64,000 bases of DNA from PALSA-270 sp963770245 (GCA_963770245.1 CAVYOX010000014.1:496001-560000), one strand, 5' to 3'; counted from the stretch's first letter, positions 1-8,350 are shown. Translations and numbers: made by a program. Notes: generated by a model not told the origin, from the sequence alone.

Positions 1-1
1 C

Positions 2-1783
2 GCATTCTTGTTCGGTTCAGCAGCACGCAGCCAAAAGAACGACAATGCTACTCCCGCAAGCGGTGCCCAGAATGAAGCTCCGTTCCAACTGAAAGCAACC
101 AGCAGCCTTGTTGTCGTGCGGGTCGTCGTGCGCGACGCCCAAGGCAAGCCAGTCGAAAATCTGAAGCAAAAAGATTTCAGGCTTTTCGACCGCGGCAAGG
201 AACAATCCATCGAGCAGTTTGACGTAGAAAACTCACCCGCGCCATCCCCTAGTTCGACCGCGGCTCAAGGGCAAGCCGCTATGTCTCCGCCGCCTATGCC
301 TGGAAGGTTTATGGCTTTCTATTTCGACGATCTGAACACATCCGACTCCGACCTGATTCAGGGGCGCGAGGCGGCGGATCACTACCTAACCGCCAATCTC
401 CAACCGCAAGACCGAGTGGCCATCTTCACATCGCAAGAAATGTTGTCCGACTTCACCTCCGACCCTACACAGATCCACCAGGCTCTGCTCAAGCTTCACG
501 CCAGCGCACGCAATGTGACCCGGACCCGCAATTGTCCAGACCTCTCCGACTATCAGGCGATGGAAATCGTGCAAACGGACAACCAAAATAGCGATGCCTG
601 GAGATCCGCGCTCAGTGAAGCGGCGACCTGCGAGGGCGGTGTCCTGGTGGCGCCTAGGGGTGCTTCCGCCTCAGGTGGTGCTGGCTCCATGACACCCGGT
701 GAGCAGCCGGGCCAGTCAACCTTTCTCGCGACTGTGATTCGAACCTTGGCGCAAACGATTGTGGGCCAAATCGATGGACTGGCGCTCGCCAACCTGCACG
801 GACTGGAACGCGCCCTGAAGTACACCTCGCAAATGCCCGGTCAGCGGAGCGTCATCATGATTTCCCCCGGCTTCCTGTCGCAGACCGAGCAGTTTCAAGT
901 GGACCGCCTCATCGACCGTGCTCTGCGCTCCCAAGTCGTCATTAGTTCGCTGGATCCGAAAGGCTTGGCGGTCCTCATGAGCGAGTTCGACGTATCCCGG
1001 AACAACGTACGTGCAACAAATCCACTCGTGCTCCAGGCCGGGCGCCGCACCGACGCGGAGCGGGAGTTGGTTGCCGCTGGCGTGCTGGCGGACGTTGCCT
1101 ACGGTACGGGCGGCGAGTTCTTTCACAACAGCAATGACCTGAAGTCGGGATTCGACGTGCTGGCGGGATCGTCTGCGTATTACATTTTGGCCTTCACTCC
1201 TACTGATATGAAACTCGACGGCAAGTTCCACGCATTAAAGGTCATGCTGACCGATAAGGAGAAAGGCCTGAGCATCCAGGCACGGCGTGGGTATTTCGCG
1301 TCCAAGAACGGGAACGAGATCCCGCTAGAGTCCACGGCAGCCAAAGACGTAGGCGGTTCCGATCTCGACGCTCAGGCGCAAGAGCAGATGAGGGAGGCGG
1401 TTACTGCAAGAACTGATATGACGCAACTTCCAGTTGGATTGGAGACGAAGCTCGCTGAAGGGCAAGGAGGGACACGCGCGCTTTCCTTGTCCACTCACCT
1501 GGATGGTAGCTCCCTTCATTTCCACAAAGACGGAGAGCATAATCTCAACACAGTGACCTTTATCTTCGCTGTGTTCGACCAAAAGGAGAATCTGCTGAAT
1601 GCGCAGATGAGGCGGGCCAAGGTGAATATCCCCGATGACCAAGTGCCCAGCTTTGCCAAAAACGGGGTCGACCTGTATCTGACTTTCCAGCTGCAACCCG
1701 GAACCTATCGGATTCGCGAAGTCGTGGCGGACTCCGAGGATCACCATATGACAACTCTTTCCCGAAACGTAACCATTCCATAG
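2..1783 (+). CDS. VWA domain secreted protein (acidobacterial VWFA-related family), 5' end outside window
   Basis: The reading frame is open to the left edge. The first visible residues (AFLFGSAARSQ) look like the end of a signal peptide, so the true start lies upstream and the TTG at 8 is unlikely to be the start. The layout matches the acidobacterial VWFA-related family (TIGR03436-type). A short beta-rich N-terminal module (VVVRVVVRDAQGKPVENL, then a DFRLFDRG-like stretch) precedes a VWA core that begins at MAFYFDDLNTSDSD. The core includes MPGQRSVIMISPGF and a late GGEFFHNSNDL segment. About 150 further residues follow the core. The usual DxSxS metal site is replaced by DDLNTS, as in the relatives near 37 kb. 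The protein is probably exported and acts in protein-protein interaction, but its partner is unknown. It converges on the secreted protein at 1838-2827, whose domain is fused to a VWA protein at 40384-43371. Confidence 0.88.
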   Translation, partial: AFLFGSAARSQKNDNATPASGAQNEAPFQLKATSSLVVVRVVVRDAQGKPVENLKQKDFRLFDRGKEQSIEQFDVENSPAPSPSSTAAQGQAAMSPPPMPGRFMAFYFDDLNTSDSDLIQGREAADHYLTANLQPQDRVAIFTSQEMLSDFTSDPTQIHQALLKLHASARNVTRTRNCPDLSDYQAMEIVQTDNQNSDAWRSALSEAATCEGGVLVAPRGASASGGAGSMTPGEQPGQSTFLATVIRTLAQTIVGQIDGLALANLHGLERALKYTSQMPGQRSVIMISPGFLSQTEQFQVDRLIDRALRSQVVISSLDPKGLAVLMSEFDVSRNNVRATNPLVLQAGRRTDAERELVAAGVLADVAYGTGGEFFHNSNDLKSGFDVLAGSSAYYILAFTPTDMKLDGKFHALKVMLTDKEKGLSIQARRGYFASKNGNEIPLESTAAKDVGGSDLDAQAQEQMREAVTARTDMTQLPVGLETKLAEGQGGTRALSLSTHLDGSSLHFHKDGEHNLNTVTFIFAVFDQKENLLNAQMRRAKVNIPDDQVPSFAKNGVDLYLTFQLQPGTYRIREVVADSEDHHMTTLSRNVTIP

Positions 1784-1837
1784 CGCAAACCTTCGCATTC
1801 ACTCGCCGACCAGAAGTGACGCGGCACGGCGCGGGAT

Positions 1838-2827
1838 TCAATTGTTGGGAGAGAGGATGATCTTACTTTTCGCCTCAAACAAACGGTAATTGGAATACTG
1901 GTGTCGCTCTTCTAAGTACTGACCGTTAGCTTGCATTTCGACTTCTACTGCTTGCGGCAACCACAAGGTCGAGTCCGCTACCTTCACTGGGCCAAAAACG
2001 ATTTTGGACGTCTGCTGTTGGAACTCAACCTGCGGCTGAGACCTTAGTATGTCGGTGCGCAGACGAACAATGCGGAAGTCGGATTGGTCAATCCAAACGA
2101 TGCCTTGTAGAAGCAAAGGGATTGATCCCTTGCCACCAATAATTTGCCCAGGGGATTCAACCGAGCCCGGGATCTGAGCAAATCCTATGACAAAGGTGCT
2201 GTGCCCATCCGTTTGTTGTTGTCCCAAATAGCGAAAGCGTGATTCCACCTGATTCGAAGAAGAGAAAATAATCCAGGTTGCTATGAAACCCTGGAAATGT
2301 GGCGCTGCCGTTCCCTGGGGAGGTTTGCCATTCCGGCCGGTGCGGTACTCGGCAACCATCAGCCTGTTGTCTTGTTCCGAATGAGTCAGGATCATCGAGC
2401 TGAATTTTTGATTTCTGTCGGCGTGGGATCCCGCGAGGAAATGGGCGCAATCTGTGCCGGTGCAATTTGCTGCTCCGCCCTGAGCCACAGTCCATTGGGT
2501 CTCGCTCACCGCCTCGTCGGAAACCAAATTGGGCACCCTCTGGAGCAATTCATCCGCCTTCAACCCGGCTTTTGCCAGAAGATCGGATAGTTGGTCTTGG
2601 CTCGGCGCAGGCTCCAAGCCGTCCAATTCATGCACTGTCTTCTGAAGCTCCGGCAGGGTTACGTCCAGATATGGACGTGCGTCGGCGTAGAGTCTGGCCT
2701 CCTCCTTTTTGAGATCGTCACTGGCTTGGGATGAGGACAGTTTGGCTTGGGAGGATGCCGTCAGCGCAGCCACAGTCGTCAATAGCAGAACCGAAACACC
2801 GCCGAGAAGTAACCTGATCCGGGTCAA
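1838..2827 (-). CDS. Secreted protein of unknown function, partner-type domain of VWA proteins
   Basis: This 329-residue protein starts with a clear signal peptide (MTRIRLLLGGVSVLLLTTVAALTASSQ begins it; cleavage is likely after the SSQ). I do not recognise a named family. The mature part has a helical segment, a VPNLVSDEA motif near residue 100, and a C-terminal beta-rich half containing GIVWIDQSDFRIVRLRTD and a terminal YSNYRLFEAKSKI. The same order of motifs (LPNFSCVE, GLVYLDSATRGVRRVTLEAD, YKRYGSQSRI) forms the last ~240 residues of the VWA protein at 40384-43371, so the two are probably homologous. The stand-alone form sits convergent to another VWA gene. A LolA/LppX-like lipid-carrier fold is a guess from the beta-rich pattern only. 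A decayed tail of a paralog lies immediately upstream at 2900. Confidence 0.75.
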   Translation of the reverse strand: MTRIRLLLGGVSVLLLTTVAALTASSQAKLSSSQASDDLKKEEARLYADARPYLDVTLPELQKTVHELDGLEPAPSQDQLSDLLAKAGLKADELLQRVPNLVSDEAVSETQWTVAQGGAANCTGTDCAHFLAGSHADRNQKFSSMILTHSEQDNRLMVAEYRTGRNGKPPQGTAAPHFQGFIATWIIFSSSNQVESRFRYLGQQQTDGHSTFVIGFAQIPGSVESPGQIIGGKGSIPLLLQGIVWIDQSDFRIVRLRTDILRSQPQVEFQQQTSKIVFGPVKVADSTLWLPQAVEVEMQANGQYLEERHQYSNYRLFEAKSKIILSPNN

Positions 2828-2899
2828 AATGACCTCCGTGCACCGAATTCAGCGGCGATCGCTTTCCGCCCAGCCAATCACGTAGTGATATTGCCGGTT

Positions 2900-3136
2900 T
2901 CAATTATCGGGAGACAAGATGATTCTGCTTTTCGCCTGGTAAAGTCGGTACCTGGAATACTTGTGTTGCTCCTGGAAGCCCCGCTGATTCTAAAGCGCGA
3001 CAAAACTTCCGTGCGGGGAAAAAGACCAGAGCGGCGGCGTCGCCGGCAAGTCGGGAAACATTCCAGTCGGCACGATGCGTTCTTCCAAAGCCATGAGCAA
3101 GGTCTAGGAGACGAAAATCCACATGAAGGCGACAAT
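2900..3136 (-). pseudogene. Decayed remnant of a paralog of the 1838-2827 gene, with a second membrane-like relic
   Basis: Read on the minus strand, bases 2976 down to 2900 encode QEQHKYSRYRLYQAKSRII followed by LSPDN and a stop. This closely matches the C-terminus of the gene at 1838-2827 (EERHQYSNYRLFEAKSKII then LSPNN, stop). In the same frame a stop codon appears only a few codons upstream. LWLP-like similarity continues in other frames (LVFFPARKF), as expected after frameshifts. Between about 3000 and 3175 another frame reads like a hydrophobic segment (AAFTFLIVAFMWIFVS, stop, TLLMALEERIVPTGMFPDLP), possibly from a different lost gene. No intact gene is visible from 2828 to 3322. The limits given are approximate. 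Confidence 0.6.
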
Positions 3137-3322
3137 CAAGAACGTGAAAGCAGCTCATAAAAGCGTGGGCGGGCCTGCGGCGAGACATCGAGAGTGGTCT
3201 CCCGAACTGCACGGGAGCGTACTCTGTCAGTCGGAACCGAGCATGGGACACATGTACTATGTGCGCTGGCAAAGATTGTCTTTTCCAGCCGAGCAAGAGC
3301 AGGTGGCTGGCTGAAACCTAAG

Positions 3323-3820
3323 CTAAGATTGACCGTCGCCGTCCGGTTGCGTCAGCAATATCAGCACGATTCCTATCACCGTGAACATGCGGAAAGCTGC
3401 GTCCTGGCCATTCCACATTTTCGATTGCCACATGAGAAACCACTCTCCCCCGACACCCAGAAACGCCACCAGCCACATCAGCAAAGCCAGAGTTAAAGCG
3501 ACGATGGAGACGTTCTTCGCCTGGTTGAAAGCGGTTGCAGTTCCTCGCAACCTACCTGCCAGCCGCAGCCCGCCCCACCAGCAGAGCAGCATGGTCAAGG
3601 TTTCCCAAGCGATGATGGAAACATAAAATGCAGTGTGCCAGGCGGGTTGGTTCATAGCGCGCCACATCCCGCGATTGTCTGGGAAGGTGGAATCCATCAT
3701 CATGACATGACGTACAAACTGAAAGTTGGAGTCGTAGTCCGTCGTGTTGTTCAACACCAACAGCGAATAGAAAACGGCCACGGCGAAAACCAGCAGCAGC
3801 TTAGTCATGCGCAGCGTCAT
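3323..3820 (-). CDS. DUF2165 family small integral membrane protein
   Basis: This 165-residue membrane protein has four predicted transmembrane helices: KLLLVFAVAVFYSLLVL at the N-terminus, YVSIIAWETLTMLLCWWGGL, IVALTLALLMWLVAFLGVGG, and FTVIGIVLILLT at the end. The family signatures NNTTDYDSNFQFVRHVMMMD and GGEWFLMWQS match the predicted small integral membrane proteins grouped as DUF2165, whose function is unknown. Its start codon overlaps the stop of the upstream cytochrome fusion (3817-4737) in an ATGA arrangement, so the two are very likely co-translated. This suggests a membrane subunit or anchor for that secreted redox protein. Length is typical for the family. Confidence 0.85.
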   Translation of the reverse strand: MTLRMTKLLLVFAVAVFYSLLVLNNTTDYDSNFQFVRHVMMMDSTFPDNRGMWRAMNQPAWHTAFYVSIIAWETLTMLLCWWGGLRLAGRLRGTATAFNQAKNVSIVALTLALLMWLVAFLGVGGEWFLMWQSKMWNGQDAAFRMFTVIGIVLILLTQPDGDGQS

Positions 3821-4737
3821 GGTTTTTCCTCGGGCGAAAAGGCCTGAAAATAGGCAGTGAGGGCACGGATCGTTGCATCGTCATAGCCGGGATTGCCCGG
3901 CATCGTCGCGCGAGGGTTCTTGGCCTGAGGATTCCGCACATAGGCGGCAAAGTGCTCGGGCGCGCCCGCTGCCCACGCCGAAAGCACTTGCCAAGGATGG
4001 CCTGACTTTTGGCCTCCTTCATCGTGCATGTTATGACAGCGGAAACAATTCTGTTGGGCAATGCGGTATCCGGCTTGCACCAGAGGCTCGGTGGCATGTG
4101 GACCACGCGGCGCAATTGCAGCAAGGACAACCTTCTCATTGCGGAATTCCAGCCGCACGATGCCCCAAGGAACCTGCGGCTCGTCCTGGTGCGAGAAGAT
4201 CTGAAAGCTGGGCGAAAACTTGCCATGCGAGATCATGTATGGTCCCATATCGGATCCTTCGGCAGCTTTCGGCCAGCCCTCTGGCGCCTGGCCGTTGATA
4301 CGGATCACAAGCAGGGGATGATGGGTGGTAATGTAGGCTTGCAAATAGTGAGCTCGGTATCGATCATCGCATATCGCGATCACCATGTCCGACGCTGGGG
4401 AGGCAGCCAAGTGCCGGAGGAGTTCCTCGAGCGGCACGCCGCTGATTTCGGTCGGACTGGAGAAGTTGGCGTCATCGGTTACCACCTGAGTGACGATTGG
4501 CAACCTGAGGAGGTCCGTGCGCGTGAGATAGCGCGTTGTTCCCGCAGGGAGTCCCACGAGATCGCCGCTTACCTCAAGATCTAGGGGCGACGAGCGCGAA
4601 GCCTGCAATCGAATCGCAAACTCGGAGGAGTTAGCGGCTTGGAGTTCTGCAGCCTGGCGAGCGAAGGGCGGCACCAAAGGCGGAGCGAGAAGAATCGTTA
4701 CTACGGCCAGCAAGCTGTAGCAAGGGCGTTTGTGCAT
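3817..4737 (-). CDS. Secreted c-type cytochrome with N-terminal molybdopterin-oxidoreductase-like domain
   Basis: This is a 306-residue exported protein with an N-terminal signal segment (SLLAVVTILLAPPLVPP). Residues ~50-215 resemble the fold of the sulfite-oxidase-type 'oxidoreductase molybdopterin binding' domain (LDLEVSGDLVGLP, LTRTDLLRLP, ISGVPLEELL, DMVIAICDDRY, LVIRINGQAPEGW, WGIVRLEF). I see no cysteine in the position that normally ligates molybdenum, so it may be a cofactor-less relative. The C-terminal ~85 residues form a monoheme cytochrome c with CFRCH and a distal methionine candidate in ATMPGNPGY. It probably passes electrons in the periplasm, with an unknown donor. It overlaps the DUF2165 gene by 4 bases. 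The domain combination is more certain than any activity. Confidence 0.75.
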   Translation of the reverse strand: MHKRPCYSLLAVVTILLAPPLVPPFARQAAELQAANSSEFAIRLQASRSSPLDLEVSGDLVGLPAGTTRYLTRTDLLRLPIVTQVVTDDANFSSPTEISGVPLEELLRHLAASPASDMVIAICDDRYRAHYLQAYITTHHPLLVIRINGQAPEGWPKAAEGSDMGPYMISHGKFSPSFQIFSHQDEPQVPWGIVRLEFRNEKVVLAAIAPRGPHATEPLVQAGYRIAQQNCFRCHNMHDEGGQKSGHPWQVLSAWAAGAPEHFAAYVRNPQAKNPRATMPGNPGYDDATIRALTAYFQAFSPEEKP

Positions 4738-4840
4738 AGATTATGTTAGCGCGCTCCCGCATTGCCGGCTCGTTGGAATCCGGCATGCTTGGCCGTGTGC
4801 TAGATTGAATTTTGGCCAGTGGGCGAGGAGACGGTAAGAG

Positions 4841-5299
4841 ATGGCGGGCGAAAGGGAAGCACGGCTGCAGCAACTGGGTATTGTTCTGCCCGCAGAGGCG
4901 GCGCCTGGTGGCCGTTATGTGGGGGCGAAGACCCTTGGACAAATCGTGTACCTTTCGGGCGTCGTTTCAATGAATTCCGAGGGCGTTATTACCGGAACCG
5001 CGGGCCTGGATCGCACGATTGAGCAAGGCTATGCGGCGGCACGCGCATGCGTGCTGACGCAATTGGCCGTGCTCAAGGGCCACCTCGGTTCGCTCGATCG
5101 AGTGAAAAGCATCCTCAGTGTCAACGGTTACGTGAATGCCGTGGCGGGGTTTGCGGATTCGCCCAAGATCATGAACGGAGCGTCGGATCTGTTGCTTGAG
5201 ATTTTCGGCGAGTCCGGGCATCACGTGCGCGCCGCTGTCGGTGTTTCTGCCCTGCCGCGCAACGCGCTCGTCGAATTGCAAATGGCGGTTGAAGTTTAG
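4841..5299 (+). CDS. RidA family protein (YjgF/YER057c/UK114)
   Basis: This 152-residue protein fits the RidA superfamily: the N-terminal region GRYVGAKTLGQIVYLSGVV, central DRTIEQGYAAARACVLTQLA, LDRVKSILSVNGYVNA, and the C-terminal signature ESGHHVRAAVGVSALPRNALVELQMAVEV. RidA proteins hydrolyse reactive enamines/imines to ketones and ammonia. Subgroups also occur in pathways that degrade pyrimidines and other N-compounds, where they assist the hydrolysis steps. The R of HHVRAAVG and the late VELQMAVE segment lie where the active-site arginine and glutamate of the family are found. A GGAG-like ribosome site precedes the ATG. The acetamidase gene starts 8 bases downstream, so the two are likely co-transcribed. 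The extra length at the N-terminus fits the longer 'RidA-like' subgroup. Confidence 0.88.
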   Translation: MAGEREARLQQLGIVLPAEAAPGGRYVGAKTLGQIVYLSGVVSMNSEGVITGTAGLDRTIEQGYAAARACVLTQLAVLKGHLGSLDRVKSILSVNGYVNAVAGFADSPKIMNGASDLLLEIFGESGHHVRAAVGVSALPRNALVELQMAVEV

Positions 5300-5306
5300 G
5301 ACTCGA

Positions 5307-6245
5307 ATGGTCGAACAGAGCATCTCCGCCGAACCTACACATTCCCGCTGGGACCGCTCTTTGCAGCCCCGCCTGCACGTCGCTCCTGGCGACATCGTGC
5401 ATCTGCAGTGTCTCGACGCTAGCGGTTCGCAGGTACGGCCGGGCATGACGGTGGCGGAGTACGTTGCCATCGATCGCGAACGAATCCATGCGCTCACGGG
5501 CCCCATTTTCATCGACGGAGCCGAGCCGGGCGACGTTTTGCAGATCGATGTTCTCGAAGTCGCGCATCAGGGGTGGGGCTGGTCGAGCGTGATTCCCGGG
5601 CTCGGATTCCTCAAGGAACGATTTGCCGACCCCTATCTGTTTCACTGGCAACTCCAAGAAGAAGATACGCGCTCGCTGGCTCCAGCTGTCGTGCCCCTGC
5701 GCCCGTTCTGCGGCGTCATGGGAGTTGCCCCGGCCAAGGACGGTGAGTTTCGCACCAGGCCGCCAGGTGTTTTCGGCGGCAATATGGACGTGCGGGAGCT
5801 GAGTCGCGGAGCGAAACTGTACGTACCGGTCCTGAACCCTGGAGCGCTGTTTTCCGCCGGGGACGCGCATGCGGCACAAGGCGACGGCGAAGTTTGCATC
5901 AACGGCATCGAATGTCCAGCTGATGTGACGCTGCGCTTCCTTTTGCACAAGCAGCGACCGCTCTCAGCTCCATTGGTCGAATCGGCTGCACTGCCTCTAT
6001 CGGCGGCAGAGGGCGACGCCTGGGTGGTAGTGGAGTCAGCTGCGGAGCCCATCGTCGCTGCCCGCGACGCCACTTCGCGAATGGTCGATCTGCTGGCTGA
6101 GCGGTGGGGATTCAGCGAGGTCCACGCTTATCTGTTGTGCAGCGTCGCCATGAATCTGCGCTTGAGCCAAGTGGTGAACGAGCCAATGTTCACCGTCAGC
6201 GCGTCGCTGCCCAAGCAGGTGCTGCCGCAGCGAAGGCTTTTTTGA
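5307..6245 (+). CDS. Acetamidase/formamidase family protein
   Basis: The predicted product has 312 residues and belongs to the FmdA/AmdA family, which hydrolyses formamide, acetamide or related short amides to the acid and ammonia. Recognisable parts are the early VAPGDIVHLQCLDA, the metal/active-site stretch LTGPIFIDGAEPGDVLQIDVLEV, the conserved PFCGVMGVAP, PPGVFGGNMDVRELSRGAKLYVPVLN, GALFSAGDAHAAQGDGEVCINGIE, and the final segment SEVHAYLLCSVAMNLRLSQVVN. The ATG at 5307 (MVEQSISAEP) is chosen because it is the first start after the RidA stop. Starts further upstream in this frame overlap RidA and lack homology. It closes the rightward half of the amide/N-heterocycle locus and would release ammonia from an amide or N-formyl intermediate. 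Confidence 0.9.
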   Translation: MVEQSISAEPTHSRWDRSLQPRLHVAPGDIVHLQCLDASGSQVRPGMTVAEYVAIDRERIHALTGPIFIDGAEPGDVLQIDVLEVAHQGWGWSSVIPGLGFLKERFADPYLFHWQLQEEDTRSLAPAVVPLRPFCGVMGVAPAKDGEFRTRPPGVFGGNMDVRELSRGAKLYVPVLNPGALFSAGDAHAAQGDGEVCINGIECPADVTLRFLLHKQRPLSAPLVESAALPLSAAEGDAWVVVESAAEPIVAARDATSRMVDLLAERWGFSEVHAYLLCSVAMNLRLSQVVNEPMFTVSASLPKQVLPQRRLF

Positions 6246-6249
6246 ATAG

Positions 6250-6646
6250 GTGCGCACAAGTCATTAAGTCAACCACCCCGAGACCCGTCGCGGAGTTTGC
6301 AGGAACTCTATCCACGGTACGAAGCCGCCCTCGTCAGCAACGACGTCGCAACCCTCACGTGCCTAGTGTGGGGCCTCGCCCCATGCCACGCGTCTCGGGG
6401 TCATGGAAAATCTCTACGGCGCATCGATGAAATCGCAGCCTTCCGCAAGGGCCGTAACACCCGGCGAATCTGGGACGCACCATCCGCAGGTTGGACATAG
6501 TGACGTTCGGACGCGAATTCGGCAGCATTACGCTAGAGCTCGAGCATGAGACGGACGGAGGGCTGGCCCAGGGAGGCAGCCAGCTGTGGGCGCTCCTGCT
6601 GGAGGGTTGGCGAATTGCCGCCGCCCATGTTTCGCTGCTTCCTTGA
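6250..6646 (+). pseudogene. Frameshifted AtzH-like / DUF3225-type gene
   Basis: Pieces of an AtzH-like protein (NTF2-like fold, DUF3225 family) can be read across changing frames. LQELYPRYEAALVSNDVATL begins near 6297, MENLYG is near 6402, DEIAAFRKGR is near 6427, and TIRRLDIVTFGREFGSITLE starts near 6481. The last piece runs to WRIAAAHVSLLP and a stop at 6644-6646. At least three shifts are needed to join them, so this is a dead gene rather than one sequencing error. In the family, AtzH acts on carboxylated urea intermediates of cyanuric acid breakdown, and other members sit beside allantoate or barbiturate-type amidases. Its position right after acetamidase fits that context. The GC content is like its neighbours and no insertion element is visible. 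Confidence 0.7.
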
Positions 6647-6702
6647 GGCGCATTGGCGATCGGTATCCCTTCTCTCAGACACAAGCGGGCGCCTGAGTAT
6701 TT

Positions 6703-7527
6703 TCAATTTGCGCCTACGGTGACCGACAGCATCGTGATCGGTGCGGCGTCGAATTTCCGCTGTAGATCCGCTGCGGAGGAGAAAGTCCCGCCCTCGACAT
6801 GGCGTGCCGGGAAGCGGAAGCTCAGGACGGGCTCAGCAAAAGGATAGGGCTCAAGTACAAAGTGTCGCGGACCAGCGCTGCGCACTTCAACGCGGCTCTG
6901 TCCGCCGTCCCGCAGTGGTAGGGGGTGCAGCAGATGCGCAGTTTGGCGGAAGTCGACGCAGGTGAGCAACGACAGGTAGTCGGTCGCCTGCAACAAGCGG
7001 AAGTGGTCGAGGATTGTGCCTTCTCTAGCTTGCTCCGGTGTGAATCGTGAGTCGCTGGCGATCTGCTCGCGCAGCGATTGCTGGAATGCTTTCTGCTGAT
7101 CGAGAAATTGGTCGAGAAGTGGCAGTTGCCCCGGCGCAATGGTCGAGCGGTCGGCGTGATCGGTTAAGAGGCTGTAGGTATGCATCGAGATGAGTACGGC
7201 GGCGTACGCATCTTCTGCGGCAATCAGACGCACGGCCCGATCGCGCACTGCCAGATAGTCGGCGAGATCGATTTCCTCAAATGCGGAATACGCGCCCACG
7301 AGTTCTGTCGAGAACGCGCTGGGCTTGCCTTGGCGGGTGATCTGCGGTCGAGCGTCGCGCTCCGCCCAGCCATCATCGTGGCGTGCGATGCCTTTGAGCA
7401 CAGGGGTGCGCGGCTCGGGCGCTTGGAAACGTTCGTTTCCCCAGCACTCGGCAAAGTTTCCCGCCAGGCGGGCATGGTCGGGATGCGTTACCAGCCACCA
7501 TCCATTCTCAGTTTCCAAACGCAGCAT
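6703..7527 (-). CDS. DUF3891 family protein
   Basis: This 274-residue soluble protein matches the DUF3891 family: ENGWWLVTHPDHARLAGNFA at the N-terminus, KGIARHDDGWAERDARP, a middle helical region with LISMHTYSLL, and LLQATDYLSLLTCVDF near residue 190. The conserved HPDHA, the HDDGW motif and MHTY supply histidines and aspartates arranged like an HD-type phosphohydrolase/metal site. That catalytic link is inference; the family has no assigned function that I know of. It is the last gene of the leftward operon, 31 bases after the ABC permease stop, so it may process the imported compound. The stop is followed by the broken AtzH-like gene on the opposite strand. Confidence 0.8.
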   Translation of the reverse strand: MLRLETENGWWLVTHPDHARLAGNFAECWGNERFQAPEPRTPVLKGIARHDDGWAERDARPQITRQGKPSAFSTELVGAYSAFEEIDLADYLAVRDRAVRLIAAEDAYAAVLISMHTYSLLTDHADRSTIAPGQLPLLDQFLDQQKAFQQSLREQIASDSRFTPEQAREGTILDHFRLLQATDYLSLLTCVDFRQTAHLLHPLPLRDGGQSRVEVRSAGPRHFVLEPYPFAEPVLSFRFPARHVEGGTFSSAADLQRKFDAAPITMLSVTVGAN

Positions 7528-7558
7528 GATCGTGTTCCTCGGATGCGACGTCTTGCCA

Positions 7559-8350
7559 TCACTCGGCCTCGGGTGTTCTCGCCGACTCGTGCCACCGGTG
7601 CAGGAAATACCACTCTACAAACATGATAAGAAAGAAAAAGCTGAAACCCAGTGCCGTGGCCGCCAACACCAAAGCAAACAAATAGTCAGTCTGCAACTGG
7701 GACGACGCGTAAAGAATGGAGTAGCCCAATCCACCTTCCCCCACGCGGCTCGACCCGGCGTAAAGTTCCCCGGTAATCGCGCCAATGACCGAAATGCCGC
7801 TGGCAATGCGGATTCCCACGAAAAGCGAGGGCACCGCATGCGGCAAGCGCAATTTGAAGAGCAGTTGAGTGGGCGAGGCATTGTGCATCAGGAAAAGATG
7901 GACTAGGTTTTCCTCCACACTGATCAGTCCCTGGGTCGTATTGGCAATGATGGGCGCTAGCGAGATGATGAACGCGATCAACGTCACTGCTGCCGTGCCC
8001 GCGCCCACCCACATAAGGATCAGCGGAGCAATCGCCACAATCGGCACGGTCTGCAAAAGAATCGTGTAGGGATAGAGCATCCGTCGCACCCAGCGGGACT
8101 GGGCAAAAATCAACGCGATGATCACTCCGGCTACGATGCTGGCAACTAAACCGCCGCCAGCTTCTTCGGCCGTCAGGAGCGAGGCGTTGAGCAATAGGGG
8201 GAAGCGCCGGGCAGCCGCTCGTGCAACCGCCCAAGGCGAGGGCAACATGTAAGGCGGTACCTTGAACGCGCGCAGAACGATTTGCCAAATCGCCAAGAGC
8301 GCCACAAAAACCGCGCCGGCGTTCAACGCCGTAATAAGGCGCTGTTTCAC
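7559..8350 (-). CDS. ABC transporter permease, NMT1/THI5-nitrate-taurine class
   Basis: This inner-membrane permease has 263 residues and about six transmembrane helices: AGAVFVALLAIWQIVL, LVASIVAGVIIALIFAQ, TAAVTLIAFIISLAPIIAN, and further helices toward the C-terminus. The permease loop that contacts the ATPase is visible as LFLMHNASPTQLLFKLRLPHAVPSLFVGIRIASG (the EAA-type loop, residues ~155-190), followed by VIGAITGELYAGSSRVGEGGLGY, typical of the SsuC/TauC/ThiX group. It overlaps the ATPase gene by 4 bases (8347-8350). With the ATPase (8347-9117) and the divergent lipoprotein (13682-14689) it makes a complete importer for a small organic solute, plausibly a pyrimidine-like or N-containing compound. 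Confidence 0.92.
   Translation of the reverse strand: MKQRLITALNAGAVFVALLAIWQIVLRAFKVPPYMLPSPWAVARAAARRFPLLLNASLLTAEEAGGGLVASIVAGVIIALIFAQSRWVRRMLYPYTILLQTVPIVAIAPLILMWVGAGTAAVTLIAFIISLAPIIANTTQGLISVEENLVHLFLMHNASPTQLLFKLRLPHAVPSLFVGIRIASGISVIGAITGELYAGSSRVGEGGLGYSILYASSQLQTDYLFALVLAATALGFSFFFLIMFVEWYFLHRWHESARTPEAE

Noticed and set aside
716..1231. Long minus-strand frame opposite the first VWA gene
   Set aside because: It is a shadow of the VWA coding sequence; no protein family features, no ribosome site.
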